Assembly (NCBI GenBank): GCA_003215295.1
Contig: QCKN01000003.1
Span: 1-64,000, forward strand
Source: Prochlorococcus sp. AG-409-P03
GTDB lineage: Bacteria > Cyanobacteriota > Cyanobacteriia > PCC-6307 > Cyanobiaceae
DNA length: 64,000 nucleotides
Reading direction: 5' to 3'
Position numbers and translations under genes: made by a program. The notes below the pieces were generated by a model. The model ran no database searches. It had not been told where the DNA came from and saw nothing but the letters and a program-made list of their open reading frames with translations. Each line of letters opens with the position of its first letter. Position 1 is the stretch's first letter. This document shows, one piece after another, positions 19,400 through 27,782 of this stretch.

Positions 19400-19627
19400 C
19401 TAGTTTTTAAATCGTAAATGAAAGGCTTCTTCTCTAGTTAGGCCCAAAGTTTTCTCCTCTTTAGTAAGTCTGAATCGTTTACCCGTCTGCTGGGTATACT
19501 CTTCAATGCTACTATAAGGAGAGTCTTGAGTATCAGGCTCCTCAACAGGCTTGTCCTTACCGAACGCCTTGTCGAATGCTTGATCTATCAGGCTAGTGAA
19601 GAAATCGAATGTGTTGTTTTTTTCCAT
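19400..19627 (-). CDS. small hypothetical protein
   Basis: 75 residues, acidic and Phe-rich N-terminus (FDFFTSLIDQAFDKAF) followed by a linker and a helical C-terminus. Between the recombinase and DUF932 genes. Unrecognised. Confidence 0.55.
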   Translation of the reverse strand: MEKNNTFDFFTSLIDQAFDKAFGKDKPVEEPDTQDSPYSSIEEYTQQTGKRFRLTKEEKTLGLTREEAFHLRFKN

Positions 19628-19663
19628 CGCAATATTATAGGGGATTAAGTATGTAGTTTCAAG

Positions 19664-20650
19664 TTAATTCTGAAATAATTTTCGTATCGGTGCAAACTCT
19701 TGTGAATCCTCGGCTTGCAACAGCCCTTGGAAGTCCTTGGACTGGAATTTCTTGTCTGTGCCTACTACAGAGTACCAAGCTCCTGAACGGGAGACGAGCC
19801 CATCAGCCTCCAACAACTTGAGCGAACCAGCATACGGGTTCAAACCCTCATCATATATAAGCTCAAATTCGCACTCCTTGAATGGGATGGAACACTTGTT
19901 CTTTGTGTTCTTAACTCTACCCATAATACCAATAACATTCTTGTTATCATCTTTTATGAGATCACTAGTCTTGTTAGACACACACTTAAGATTAACTCCA
20001 AGGTAATACTCTAAAGACTTACCACCTGCTGCCATCGTCTCAGGATTACCATACATTACTCCAACTTTATTTCTGATTTGGTTGATTACAACCAAAGCAA
20101 CTTTATGCTTACGCAGCAAGGGGTTAATCTTTCTAAGACAAGCACCCGTAGCCTTTGCCCTTACTGCTCCCTGCATATTATTCCCTTCATAACTATCAGC
20201 CTCATACTCAGCCTTAGAAGGAGACACAGCAATACTATCATATGCAGCAACAATAGGTGTATCAGGGTCAGTCTCCCTAATAGCCAGAATAGTGTCTTCA
20301 AGAACTTGAAAACTATCTTCCAAAGTCTCTGGTGCAGAGTAGATTAATTTCTTAGGATCTATACCTAAACTTTGTGCAAACTCTGAGTTATACGCATTCT
20401 CACTATCAACAAGGATAGAATAATAACCCTTAACCTGAGCTTCTTTTAAAATGTGCGTAGCAAAAACAGTCTTTGCTGTAGAAGATTCACCATGGAATTG
20501 AGTAATCATCCCAATCGGAATGCCCTTAGTGTAATCTCCTGAGATGATCTTGTTTAGGGCATAGTTCCCAGTAGATACGAACCCCAGATCAGGGACTTGC
20601 TCTGACAATAAGCCAGCGTTCTTTAGTCTTTTTAGTACAGCTTGATCCAT
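19664..20650 (-). CDS. uvsX: RecA/UvsX-family recombinase
   Basis: 328 residues. Walker A GESSTAKT (54-61), ILVDSENAYNSEFAQSLG (about 79-96) with the conserved acidic residues, VAAYDSIA Walker B (about 134-141), and the VVINQIRNKVGVMYGNPE loop preceding DNA-binding loop 2. It forms filaments on single-strand DNA for strand exchange in phage recombination-dependent replication, with the gp32-like and gp46/47-like proteins here. ATG 20650 is five bases after TATAAT with no Shine-Dalgarno, again leaderless. The Walker A is Ser-rich rather than the usual GPESSGKT. Confidence 0.85.
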   Translation of the reverse strand: MDQAVLKRLKNAGLLSEQVPDLGFVSTGNYALNKIISGDYTKGIPIGMITQFHGESSTAKTVFATHILKEAQVKGYYSILVDSENAYNSEFAQSLGIDPKKLIYSAPETLEDSFQVLEDTILAIRETDPDTPIVAAYDSIAVSPSKAEYEADSYEGNNMQGAVRAKATGACLRKINPLLRKHKVALVVINQIRNKVGVMYGNPETMAAGGKSLEYYLGVNLKCVSNKTSDLIKDDNKNVIGIMGRVKNTKNKCSIPFKECEFELIYDEGLNPYAGSLKLLEADGLVSRSGAWYSVVGTDKKFQSKDFQGLLQAEDSQEFAPIRKLFQN

Positions 20651-20655
20651 GTACT

Positions 20656-20661
20656 ATTATA
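20656..20661 (-). promoter_or_regulatory. -10 box of the recombinase gene
   Basis: TATAAT (20661-20656, minus strand), five bases from ATG 20650. No canonical -35; instead AAGTCAAAT lies just upstream, and a near copy of the 12-mer AAAAGTCAAATT is at 20712-20702. It may depend on a phage factor. Confidence 0.5.
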
Positions 20662-20710
20662 GACATTTGACTTATTTAGTCCTCTGGATATTGCCTAAAT
20701 GATTTGACTT

Positions 20711-22363
20711 TTATATCCCAAACTTTTGGGATAGAATAGCAAAAAGATCTCTTCTATCTGCATCTGTTAATACAGCATTGTAAGCTATAAACTCGTAAAT
20801 TGTACCCATGAAAGTGTGAGAGGTGTCAGGGCAGTAGCCGTAGCTAGGGCCGAAGGGGCTTGTGCTTTCTTCACAGCCTAAACCTGTTTGGTCATGTACA
20901 CCCCACCAAGTCTCTGTGGCGTGTTGAGGAGGGGCTCCACCTACAAACATAGTCCCATCTTTAAGTAATGGATGATCAGGCATTGCAGGAATAACACTCT
21001 CTGCTCTAGGTTCAAGAACATATGCGGGAATAGTGTTTCCATTTTCACCTGTTGTTTTTTCCCATGGATTATAACAAGGAGTAAATCCATTATTTCCTGT
21101 AGGATTAGTCAGTACTGGACTTCCCCCCATAGAATATATTCGCATTCTTGGGCCACTACGGATAGCAGGTGTTGGGAGATCATCTTCTTCTGGACTTCCA
21201 GGATCAGGGCGTTCTACATTGAAAAGCTCTCTATTATCATACTCCAGCATGACTATTTGTAAACCCTTAGTAAGGTATGCCCCATCATCAAAAGTGCGAC
21301 TTTCTGAACCACCATGACCGTCAGAGTCTGCCTCTGACATAAAACCTGCCTTGCCCTTCTGATTAACAGGGACAGAGTAGCCATCGTTAATAGGATCTTC
21401 AACATAATTAACACTTGGACCAGCCTCAAACTGTGGGCATCCTACAATATAAGACGCATTAGACAGCGGATCTACATTCATTTTCCACATATTACCTTGC
21501 CACCACCATTGGACTCCATAATCATCCATTGTAGGCCAATTATCTAAATTAGTATACCAGGGCTGTGTGCCTGTGGTCGTTGGCATTTGCTCCGCAGTAG
21601 TACCTGGAACTCTGTTGTATAGTAGCAATTGTCTATATGCATGGGGTCGATCATCAGATGATGTAGTGCTTTCTGGACTCGTCCCAGCATTAAAGTAATT
21701 AGTATTCTCATCAGGCTCTAAAACAAAAACGAAGGTAGCACCTGTGTTTTTATACTCGTCCGACTGACTGCTGCCTCCTCCTGTATTAAAATGCCAATCA
21801 TCCAAAGAAGCCCCCCAGAAGTTTAACATTTCGTCAAACCCCTCAGTTTTCATATAACTTCTGTAATTGTTCCCTGTCATTCCAACAGGCCAAGTGCCTT
21901 TAGCAAATCTAAGACCTTTGTGCAGGACACCGTTGATCATTTTTTCCTTACATCTTGGAAGGTAATCACTAGTAAAACTAAGTTCGCCAGAGTAAAGCCA
22001 TTGGTTTGCTGGGTGATTTTTATCAGCAACTAAGTGGTGGTTAGGGAAGGTATCACCAGGAAAATTAGCATTTGTCCACTTTACTACTAAATGCTGGTCT
22101 TGAGCGTTGTTACCCGCTTGATTAATAAAGTTGTAAGTTCCACCTCCTTCATCCCAATCGCTCCTGAAATGATACCAAGGAACACCAACATAAGTGGCAC
22201 CCTGATTCACTGCTAGGTCGTACTCCCCTGGAATACCTGGATTTTGATTAACAAAATTAAGCTTAGGGTTAGTTACACCATTTGGGTTCTTGGTTCCTCT
22301 AAAAGAGCCTTTATTTGGTGAGGAGCCAAAAAAAGAACCACCTGTTGCTGTTGTTCCAAACAT
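20711..22363 (-). CDS. putative tail fibre / adhesin with LamG-like end
   Basis: 550 residues, Gly/Asn/Pro/Trp-rich, no signal peptide. The last ~35 residues (GTIYEFIAYNAVLTDADRRD then LSQKFGI) match the closing strand and helix of concanavalin/LamG-type carbohydrate-binding domains, and the preceding ~400 residues contain further beta-sandwich-like segments. Likely a receptor-binding or host-surface-adhesion virion protein. It is adjacent to the glycan cluster, so its ligand or its own glycosylation might relate to that cluster. Confidence 0.65.
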   Translation of the reverse strand: MFGTTATGGSFFGSSPNKGSFRGTKNPNGVTNPKLNFVNQNPGIPGEYDLAVNQGATYVGVPWYHFRSDWDEGGGTYNFINQAGNNAQDQHLVVKWTNANFPGDTFPNHHLVADKNHPANQWLYSGELSFTSDYLPRCKEKMINGVLHKGLRFAKGTWPVGMTGNNYRSYMKTEGFDEMLNFWGASLDDWHFNTGGGSSQSDEYKNTGATFVFVLEPDENTNYFNAGTSPESTTSSDDRPHAYRQLLLYNRVPGTTAEQMPTTTGTQPWYTNLDNWPTMDDYGVQWWWQGNMWKMNVDPLSNASYIVGCPQFEAGPSVNYVEDPINDGYSVPVNQKGKAGFMSEADSDGHGGSESRTFDDGAYLTKGLQIVMLEYDNRELFNVERPDPGSPEEDDLPTPAIRSGPRMRIYSMGGSPVLTNPTGNNGFTPCYNPWEKTTGENGNTIPAYVLEPRAESVIPAMPDHPLLKDGTMFVGGAPPQHATETWWGVHDQTGLGCEESTSPFGPSYGYCPDTSHTFMGTIYEFIAYNAVLTDADRRDLFAILSQKFGI

Positions 22364-22368
22364 AATTA

Positions 22369-22707
22369 TTATCCACTATATACTATTTTTTTAATACCAT
22401 GCTTATGAATTAAACCCATACAACACGGACAGGGCTTGGCTAAGTTGTTGTTGTGCCTGTAAATATATATAGTGGTTCCAACTAGATCAATTCCAGATCT
22501 AATTGCCTTGTAAATAGCATGACTTTCAGCATGGAGAGTATTATATTCTCCAGACCCATACACAGGGTGTGTCTTTCTAGTATTGTGAGCTTTAGCTAAA
22601 ACCTTATTACCTTTTGCTATGGCTGCTCCGATTTTAAACCTGTGCTGTGATTTTTTTGATTCTTGTATTGCCGCTCTCCACGGCGGGATCGGGTCATCTT
22701 CGCTCAT
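22369..22707 (-). CDS. cytidine-deaminase-fold protein
   Basis: 112 residues with LHAESHAI (HAE near residue 60) and KPCPCCMGLI (PCxxC-like, CPCC), the deaminase zinc site. Shorter than dCMP deaminase and with PCPCC in place of the common PCxxC. Substrate unknown: free nucleoside, nucleotide or RNA. Coupled by four bases to the zinc-ribbon gene. Confidence 0.65.
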   Translation of the reverse strand: MSEDDPIPPWRAAIQESKKSQHRFKIGAAIAKGNKVLAKAHNTRKTHPVYGSGEYNTLHAESHAIYKAIRSGIDLVGTTIYIYRHNNNLAKPCPCCMGLIHKHGIKKIVYSG

Positions 22708-22922
22708 TGCATTCTATCGGGGTAGTATGCCCCTTCTCCAGTAATTTTAAACTTAGGAAGACTCCCTTTAAAATGCACCTGATGAAGAGTTCCCTCCTCC
22801 TCTAGTATGTCAGGATCACATTCAGGACAATGGGTAGGAGGCTCTTCGTCCCTCTCAGTCATAGTCTGGAATATCTCAAAAACCATATCGCACTTTTTAC
22901 AATGCCAATTATATACGGGCAT
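22704..22922 (-). CDS. FmdB-type zinc-ribbon protein
   Basis: 72 residues with MPVYNWHCKKCDMVFEIF at the N-terminus and CPEC further on, the two-knuckle FmdB/CxxC regulatory-protein pattern. Role unknown, perhaps a regulator or an assembly factor. Starts two bases before the cupin gene ends. Confidence 0.65.
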   Translation of the reverse strand: MPVYNWHCKKCDMVFEIFQTMTERDEEPPTHCPECDPDILEEEGTLHQVHFKGSLPKFKITGEGAYYPDRMQ

Positions 22923-22924
22923 AA

Positions 22925-23272
22925 TTAATCACCTTTTACTGCTCTGTAGCTGTCATCCTCAAAATGTTGTGTTGAGAACTCAAATAACTCACTATCTTCC
23001 AATGCAATCATCTGATGCCGTCTCCCTCTTGGGATTTCGAATACATCGCCTGGAGTTAATAGCTTTTCAAAAGCAACATCAATGTCATCAATGTTTCCAA
23101 ACTTAATAAGCATCTTACCTGATTGGAGATAGAATGTTTCCACCTTTATCTTGTGGTAATGGTATGAACACTTCTTACCCTTCTCAAAAAACAAAAGCTT
23201 TCCACAGTATTTATCATCGTTATGAATCCAAAGCTCATAACCCCATCCTTTCTTATGATATTCAGGCTTCAT
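22925..23272 (-). CDS. cupin, sugar-phosphate-isomerase-like
   Basis: 115 residues forming one cupin barrel: GWGYELWI start, KCSYHYHKIKVETFYLQSG (cupin motif 1 with two His and a Glu) and PGDVFEIPRGRRHQM (motif 2 region). It resembles the small cupins next to sugar-nucleotide genes and the C-terminal domain of type II phosphomannose isomerase. Last enzyme gene of the glycan cluster. Substrate unknown. Confidence 0.65.
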   Translation of the reverse strand: MKPEYHKKGWGYELWIHNDDKYCGKLLFFEKGKKCSYHYHKIKVETFYLQSGKMLIKFGNIDDIDVAFEKLLTPGDVFEIPRGRRHQMIALEDSELFEFSTQHFEDDSYRAVKGD

Positions 23273-23280
23273 TTAATCTT

Positions 23281-24426
23281 TTAGTAATTATTACTTATTA
23301 CTTCCTCAAAAAATTCGGAGAAGGCAGTTGCCATTCTTTCTAGATCCATCATGCTTAGGTATTGGTGTACACCTACATGGATTCCATTTATTCCAACATA
23401 CTCTGACTCAGGGAAATCTCCAAGTTTGTGTCCCATAAACTCATACGCCTTGTGTTGTGTAGGAGTTGATCCAAAATTACGCTTCCAATGAATGTTATGA
23501 TTATCTAAGATCTCACACAGACGATTGATGTTATACTTTTCATCCTTTAGAACTACACTAAACCCATGAGGGCATACATCTGTGCCATCTGGCTGTTCAT
23601 TAAAGTACGCGAACTCACGATATTTTGCAGTTTCCTTAAGAAGATAAAAGAGATGTGTCTTACGAATTCGGTATGTCTGCCAAAACTCACCCACTCCTTC
23701 TAAACCTAGAGATGCTTCTAAATCATTCATCTTGGAGTTGTAGCCTATTCTATCGAATGAGAAATAAAGGTCACCATTCTTTCTACCATGAGTGCGAGTA
23801 GAATGTACAGCCTCAGCTACTTCCTTATTATTGGTAGACACCATGCCTCCCTCACCACAACAAATTAGGTGAGCCACATAATAACTAAATGCAGCCCCAT
23901 CACCGAAAGTACCAATGTAATTATCCTTATATTGAGCACCATGAGCTTCACAGCAATCTTCAAATAACATCAGGTCATGCTTATCAGTTATCTCTTTAAT
24001 TTTATCCATCTCACAAGGAACGCCCATTGTGTGAACAGCTAAGACTGCCCTAGTTTTAGGTGTAATAGCTGCTTCAATCTTATCGGGATCAATATTCAAA
24101 GTGTCTCTCTTAATATCTACGAAAACAGGAGTAAGACCAGCCATAGAAACAGCATTTGCAGTTGCAATAAAACTTAGAGCGGGGACTATAACCTCGTCTC
24201 CTCGCTTTGCACCAAACTCATACAGGGAGCTAACCAAGTTCATTACTGCGTCGGTTCCTGAGCTAAGAGCTTTGTTGTACTTGTAGTTAAATAGTTTGCC
24301 CCATTTCTCTTCAAACTTTCTAACTTTAGGCCCTGATGATGCCCAATCTTTGGATACACAGTCCAAAAGATTCATCTTTGCTTCTGTGCCTATTCTTAAT
24401 TCGCCAAATTCAATTCTTCTTTTCAT
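23281..24426 (-). CDS. DegT-fold sugar 3-dehydratase-like enzyme (Lys replaced by His)
   Basis: 381 residues, full-length DegT/DnrJ/EryC1/StrS fold: SSGTDAVMNL (55-64), FEDCCEAHGA (155-164, D157 for the pyridine nitrogen), then GDGAAFSYYVAHLICCGEGG (175-194). The residue aligned with the PLP-binding lysine is His186. In this superfamily Lys-to-His marks PMP-dependent 3-dehydratases such as ColD and RfbH/E1, which deoxygenate C3 of 4-keto-6-deoxy sugars. The Cys cluster of the [2Fe-2S] E1 enzymes is not apparent, so a ColD-type reaction is more likely. Family membership is clear; the substrate is inferred. Confidence 0.8.
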   Translation of the reverse strand: MKRRIEFGELRIGTEAKMNLLDCVSKDWASSGPKVRKFEEKWGKLFNYKYNKALSSGTDAVMNLVSSLYEFGAKRGDEVIVPALSFIATANAVSMAGLTPVFVDIKRDTLNIDPDKIEAAITPKTRAVLAVHTMGVPCEMDKIKEITDKHDLMLFEDCCEAHGAQYKDNYIGTFGDGAAFSYYVAHLICCGEGGMVSTNNKEVAEAVHSTRTHGRKNGDLYFSFDRIGYNSKMNDLEASLGLEGVGEFWQTYRIRKTHLFYLLKETAKYREFAYFNEQPDGTDVCPHGFSVVLKDEKYNINRLCEILDNHNIHWKRNFGSTPTQHKAYEFMGHKLGDFPESEYVGINGIHVGVHQYLSMMDLERMATAFSEFFEEVISNNY

Positions 24427-24428
24427 AA

Positions 24429-25622
24429 TTAAATAAACTCAGGATGAGTAATCTCCTTTTTCTGAATATCTCCTAACTGAAGGAGATCATTTTTGTATAA
24501 TTCTTTATCTTCACTTTCGTTGTACTCATTGTACAATTTCCACATTGCTTTATTGCTTTCATGAGGTTTACACAATTGAGTGCAATTAGAGAAACACTCT
24601 TCCTCTTCAATTCGATGCATAACTTCTCGACGCTTTTGCATATTCCCCCAGATATCAAGAAAAGATTTTTCATATAATGATCCATAACTATACTCCTCAT
24701 AACCCCTATGATTGGTACAAACATAAACATGACCATCTGCTCCGACACAGGGCTGAATTTGTGATCCCAAACATTTTTCATAACTTCTACCATAAAGATC
24801 AGGATCTTCTTCTAAATCAGAAAGCTTATACCCATTGATTTGAAACTTACTTCCTAAAATGCTCTTGGCTTCTTCCAGAAGAGGCTCTACCTCATTATAC
24901 CAAAACTCCTGTTCCCTTTGTTGACCGTCTTCGCGTTCCCTATTAACGATCTCAGGCTTAAATTGGCAGTAATCAACATCGTACTCAGCGAAAACCTTAG
25001 CAAAGTCTACTATTTCTGTGTATGTGTCGGGAGTGATAACGAAGCCAACACCTATATCAATCTTCTTACCCTTTTCGTTGTTAGTTTTAATTAGTTTGGA
25101 AAGATTACTTAGCATCTTCTTCCAGTTTTGTCCCCCTTTAACTCTGCGTACCGAATTATAAGTTTCTTCTCTTCCAGCATCAACTGAAAAACGAACCCAT
25201 GTCATGTGATCCACAAAAGTATCAAAAAGGTCATACTTATCCAACAAGGTTCCGTTGGTAAATATTCCCATCTTAATATCTGAGGTTTCACCTACAAACT
25301 CGATTGCTTCTTTTAATGCAGGGTTAATTGTAGGCTCTCCACCTCCTGTCCAATTGATAGCTCTAGTGTTCAAATCAATTAAATCTCTACAGACATCTAA
25401 CAGAACATTCCTAGTCATGATAGACCTGTCGAATGTTTTCAAATCTACTGATTCAGGAAGGTGAATGTATGAGGAGATACAGAAATAGCAACCATGGTTG
25501 CAAGCATTACTTGGATCAATTTCTACCAGGATAGGTGCGGCTACACCGTACTCAAAGAAATCAAGTACCCTATCAGCATTAGCTAATATCTTAGCTTTGG
25601 GATTAAATATTTTACTTGCCAT
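24429..25622 (-). CDS. radical SAM enzyme with SPASM-like C-terminus
   Basis: 397 residues. CNHGCYFC (CxxxCxxC) near residues 41-48 binds the radical SAM 4Fe-4S cluster, NWTGGGEPTINP is the GGE motif, and the C-terminus has further cysteines (CLGSQIQPCVGADGHVYVC and CFSNCTQLC) of a SPASM/twitch auxiliary-cluster domain. Such enzymes modify peptides or sugars. In this cluster a sugar epimerisation, dehydration or carbon-skeleton step is plausible. ATG 25622 overlaps the exostosin-like gene's stop. Confidence 0.75.
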   Translation of the reverse strand: MASKIFNPKAKILANADRVLDFFEYGVAAPILVEIDPSNACNHGCYFCISSYIHLPESVDLKTFDRSIMTRNVLLDVCRDLIDLNTRAINWTGGGEPTINPALKEAIEFVGETSDIKMGIFTNGTLLDKYDLFDTFVDHMTWVRFSVDAGREETYNSVRRVKGGQNWKKMLSNLSKLIKTNNEKGKKIDIGVGFVITPDTYTEIVDFAKVFAEYDVDYCQFKPEIVNREREDGQQREQEFWYNEVEPLLEEAKSILGSKFQINGYKLSDLEEDPDLYGRSYEKCLGSQIQPCVGADGHVYVCTNHRGYEEYSYGSLYEKSFLDIWGNMQKRREVMHRIEEEECFSNCTQLCKPHESNKAMWKLYNEYNESEDKELYKNDLLQLGDIQKKEITHPEFI

Positions 25623-26538
25623 GTAACCAATCAATAAATTCTTTTGTAGGGTCTGCGAAGTAATCTCTAATTACCGTATCAAAATACTTCCTCGCATTAT
25701 TTGACTTTTCTTCTATTTCTTCCTTGGGCTTATCGTATATCTCTGTTAATTGGTCTATTAGATTTTGCTCTGACAAATCAGGAACTAAAACCTTGTAAGC
25801 AAAATCATCTACATTAACCTTATGCTCACCCACTAAGAAATAATCTTTATCTGTAATTATAATAGGCACTCTATTAAAGTAACAAGTCTCTATAACTCTA
25901 ACACTATCAATGCCTATCCCTCTAGGACATAATGAAAATATGTGGTCGGTCATTAACTTTGTGTACTCTTTCCTTAGATCCGAACCTTCGACCATAGGCC
26001 CACCCCAAACATTGTTAGGGTAAATATGTACTGGAAGATGCCAATGTTTATGCGTTTGGTATAAAGAATTAAACAACAAATACCGTACTGCATGATTAGG
26101 TAGTCCTTTAAAACCAAAGGATCTTTCCTCTGGGATCTCGAAATGCTCAGGCTCACCATTCACTATATCCAGCAAGAGATGTGAGAAAGTAGGACGAACA
26201 AACAGCTTTTTTATGTGAGAATATTCCTTCAAAGGACCGTTGGTGGTTATGATTGATCCATGCAACCACTCAGGAATAAGAATACCTCCTTCTCCCTCAA
26301 GATCAACTATGTGTCTCTCTTCGTTCCCCTCAAAATACTGAAACTCATCAGGATTAGGTCGATTGTTTACATCAGCAAACTGACCCATATAAAAGTAGTC
26401 AGCTTCTTCAGGCCCAACTAACTCACAATGATCTACTAAGCCTTTCTTACTTAACGGAACACAGTTAATATACTTGGGATCCTGATCATGAACATGATCC
26501 TTAGCATTAGGATATACATATAATTTTAATTTATTCAT
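25612..26538 (-). CDS. exostosin-like glycosyltransferase (GT47 type)
   Basis: 308 residues. The stretch HIFSLCPRGIGIDSVRVIETCYFNRVPIII (taken in two halves, about residues 200-229) is the exostosin hallmark region for nucleotide-sugar binding in the GT-B fold; LPVHIYPNNVWGG precedes it. GT47-like proteins are uncommon in phages. Predicted to add one sugar to a glycan or protein acceptor. Overlaps genes on both sides. Confidence 0.7.
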   Translation of the reverse strand: MNKLKLYVYPNAKDHVHDQDPKYINCVPLSKKGLVDHCELVGPEEADYFYMGQFADVNNRPNPDEFQYFEGNEERHIVDLEGEGGILIPEWLHGSIITTNGPLKEYSHIKKLFVRPTFSHLLLDIVNGEPEHFEIPEERSFGFKGLPNHAVRYLLFNSLYQTHKHWHLPVHIYPNNVWGGPMVEGSDLRKEYTKLMTDHIFSLCPRGIGIDSVRVIETCYFNRVPIIITDKDYFLVGEHKVNVDDFAYKVLVPDLSEQNLIDQLTEIYDKPKEEIEEKSNNARKYFDTVIRDYFADPTKEFIDWLHGK

Positions 26539-27782
26539 TCTACACCTTCATCTAAAGCAGCAACATGTGTGGCTAATCTTGTTTCTATGAACTCTTTATA
26601 TTGCATAGATCCAGCATTCATAGTATATAAGTTTATCTTCCTATTTATGTCATCTTCGCCTCTTTTATTCTCTTCTATTGTGCTGAGGTGGGAGTAATGT
26701 GCTACCTGGATTTCAGAAGAAAGATTAAAAATACGAGGTATCTTAGAGTTAGAGTAGACTTCATAGAGTGCAAAATCAGCCAGCCAGCAATAAAATTCTC
26801 TCAAAGCTAAGAAACCTAATTTGTCATAGCTGCTTCTTGATATTACAGGAAAAGCGCAGACAGACAAAGCTTTCCCAGAGTCACCTTCATGACTGCCATC
26901 ACTTACTTTTATATAATAAGCACAGTCTGATTCAGAGCCTCCGAAGAGGTAATTTAATCTCTCTTCAAACTCCATAGAATGCTTTAGAATAGTATCATCC
27001 CAGTCATTATTTAGAATCTCGCAGTCATCACCCAACGCCCAAATTAAATCCCCTGTTGCATGACTAGCACCAAAGTTATAACACTCCTCGTTGTTATTTT
27101 GTGAAGAACTAGCGCGATCAATAATCTTAACACAATCCCCATAAGAGGTATTCTTTAAAAAGGACTCAATCCTATCTCGATAAGTTACACAAGATGCATC
27201 CACAAAATCATGATACGCTAAACCGTTGGTTTTGTGAACCTCATGTAAAGGAGTAGTGTCTAAACCAGAATGATCATCATGGTCCACCACCAAGATAATT
27301 TCAATATTTTTTATGCTCTTAGCTCTTTTACAGGCTGTGTATAGAAAATGAAGTAATAGTTCTAATCTCTCACGGGAGGGAACAATTAGAGATATCTTTT
27401 TGTCCCCGTAATCTCTTTCTTTTCCCTCCATTAAAAGCTTATCTATCATTATAGGTAATGGTTTGTTCTCCAAAGTAGATAACTTTAAAGAACGCATAGA
27501 ATCTACCAGTTTATAAGCATCTATAACCCAAGTAAGCAAACTTTGATAATAACCGTAAAATTTTAGATTAAGTCCCGCGTCTTGTAGGTTCAGAGCATTC
27601 TCAACAGACATACCTACCTTGGCAGGAGGAACAATGGATAATTCGTTAAGACTATCAAATAAAACATTTGCTTTATTATCAAGTACCTTTCCTGTTCGAT
27701 ATAAAGAACCTCTAAGCGTGGCACTATTCTTTTGCACCTCTTGTGCAAAAGTCTTTAGAAATTTAGGGTCAATGTCAGGCAA
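26535..27782 (-). CDS. GT2-type glycosyltransferase with long N-terminal domain
   Basis: 415 residues if started at TTG 27782, which has GGAG seven bases upstream and overlaps the TPP-enzyme stop; a TTG at 27827 would add 15 basic residues. After ~130 helical residues, KKISLIVPSRERLELLLHFLY starts a GT-A domain, with VDHDD and, further on, LIWALGDDCEIL (DxD-like metal site). The acceptor is unknown. It belongs to the glycan cluster. Confidence 0.65.
   Translation of the reverse strand: MPDIDPKFLKTFAQEVQKNSATLRGSLYRTGKVLDNKANVLFDSLNELSIVPPAKVGMSVENALNLQDAGLNLKFYGYYQSLLTWVIDAYKLVDSMRSLKLSTLENKPLPIMIDKLLMEGKERDYGDKKISLIVPSRERLELLLHFLYTACKRAKSIKNIEIILVVDHDDHSGLDTTPLHEVHKTNGLAYHDFVDASCVTYRDRIESFLKNTSYGDCVKIIDRASSSQNNNEECYNFGASHATGDLIWALGDDCEILNNDWDDTILKHSMEFEERLNYLFGGSESDCAYYIKVSDGSHEGDSGKALSVCAFPVISRSSYDKLGFLALREFYCWLADFALYEVYSNSKIPRIFNLSSEIQVAHYSHLSTIEENKRGEDDINRKINLYTMNAGSMQYKEFIETRLATHVAALDEGVE

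Noticed and set aside
25688-25712. Copy of the AAAAGTCAAAT motif inside the exostosin-like gene
   Set aside because: Only a partial match within coding sequence; no promoter expected there.
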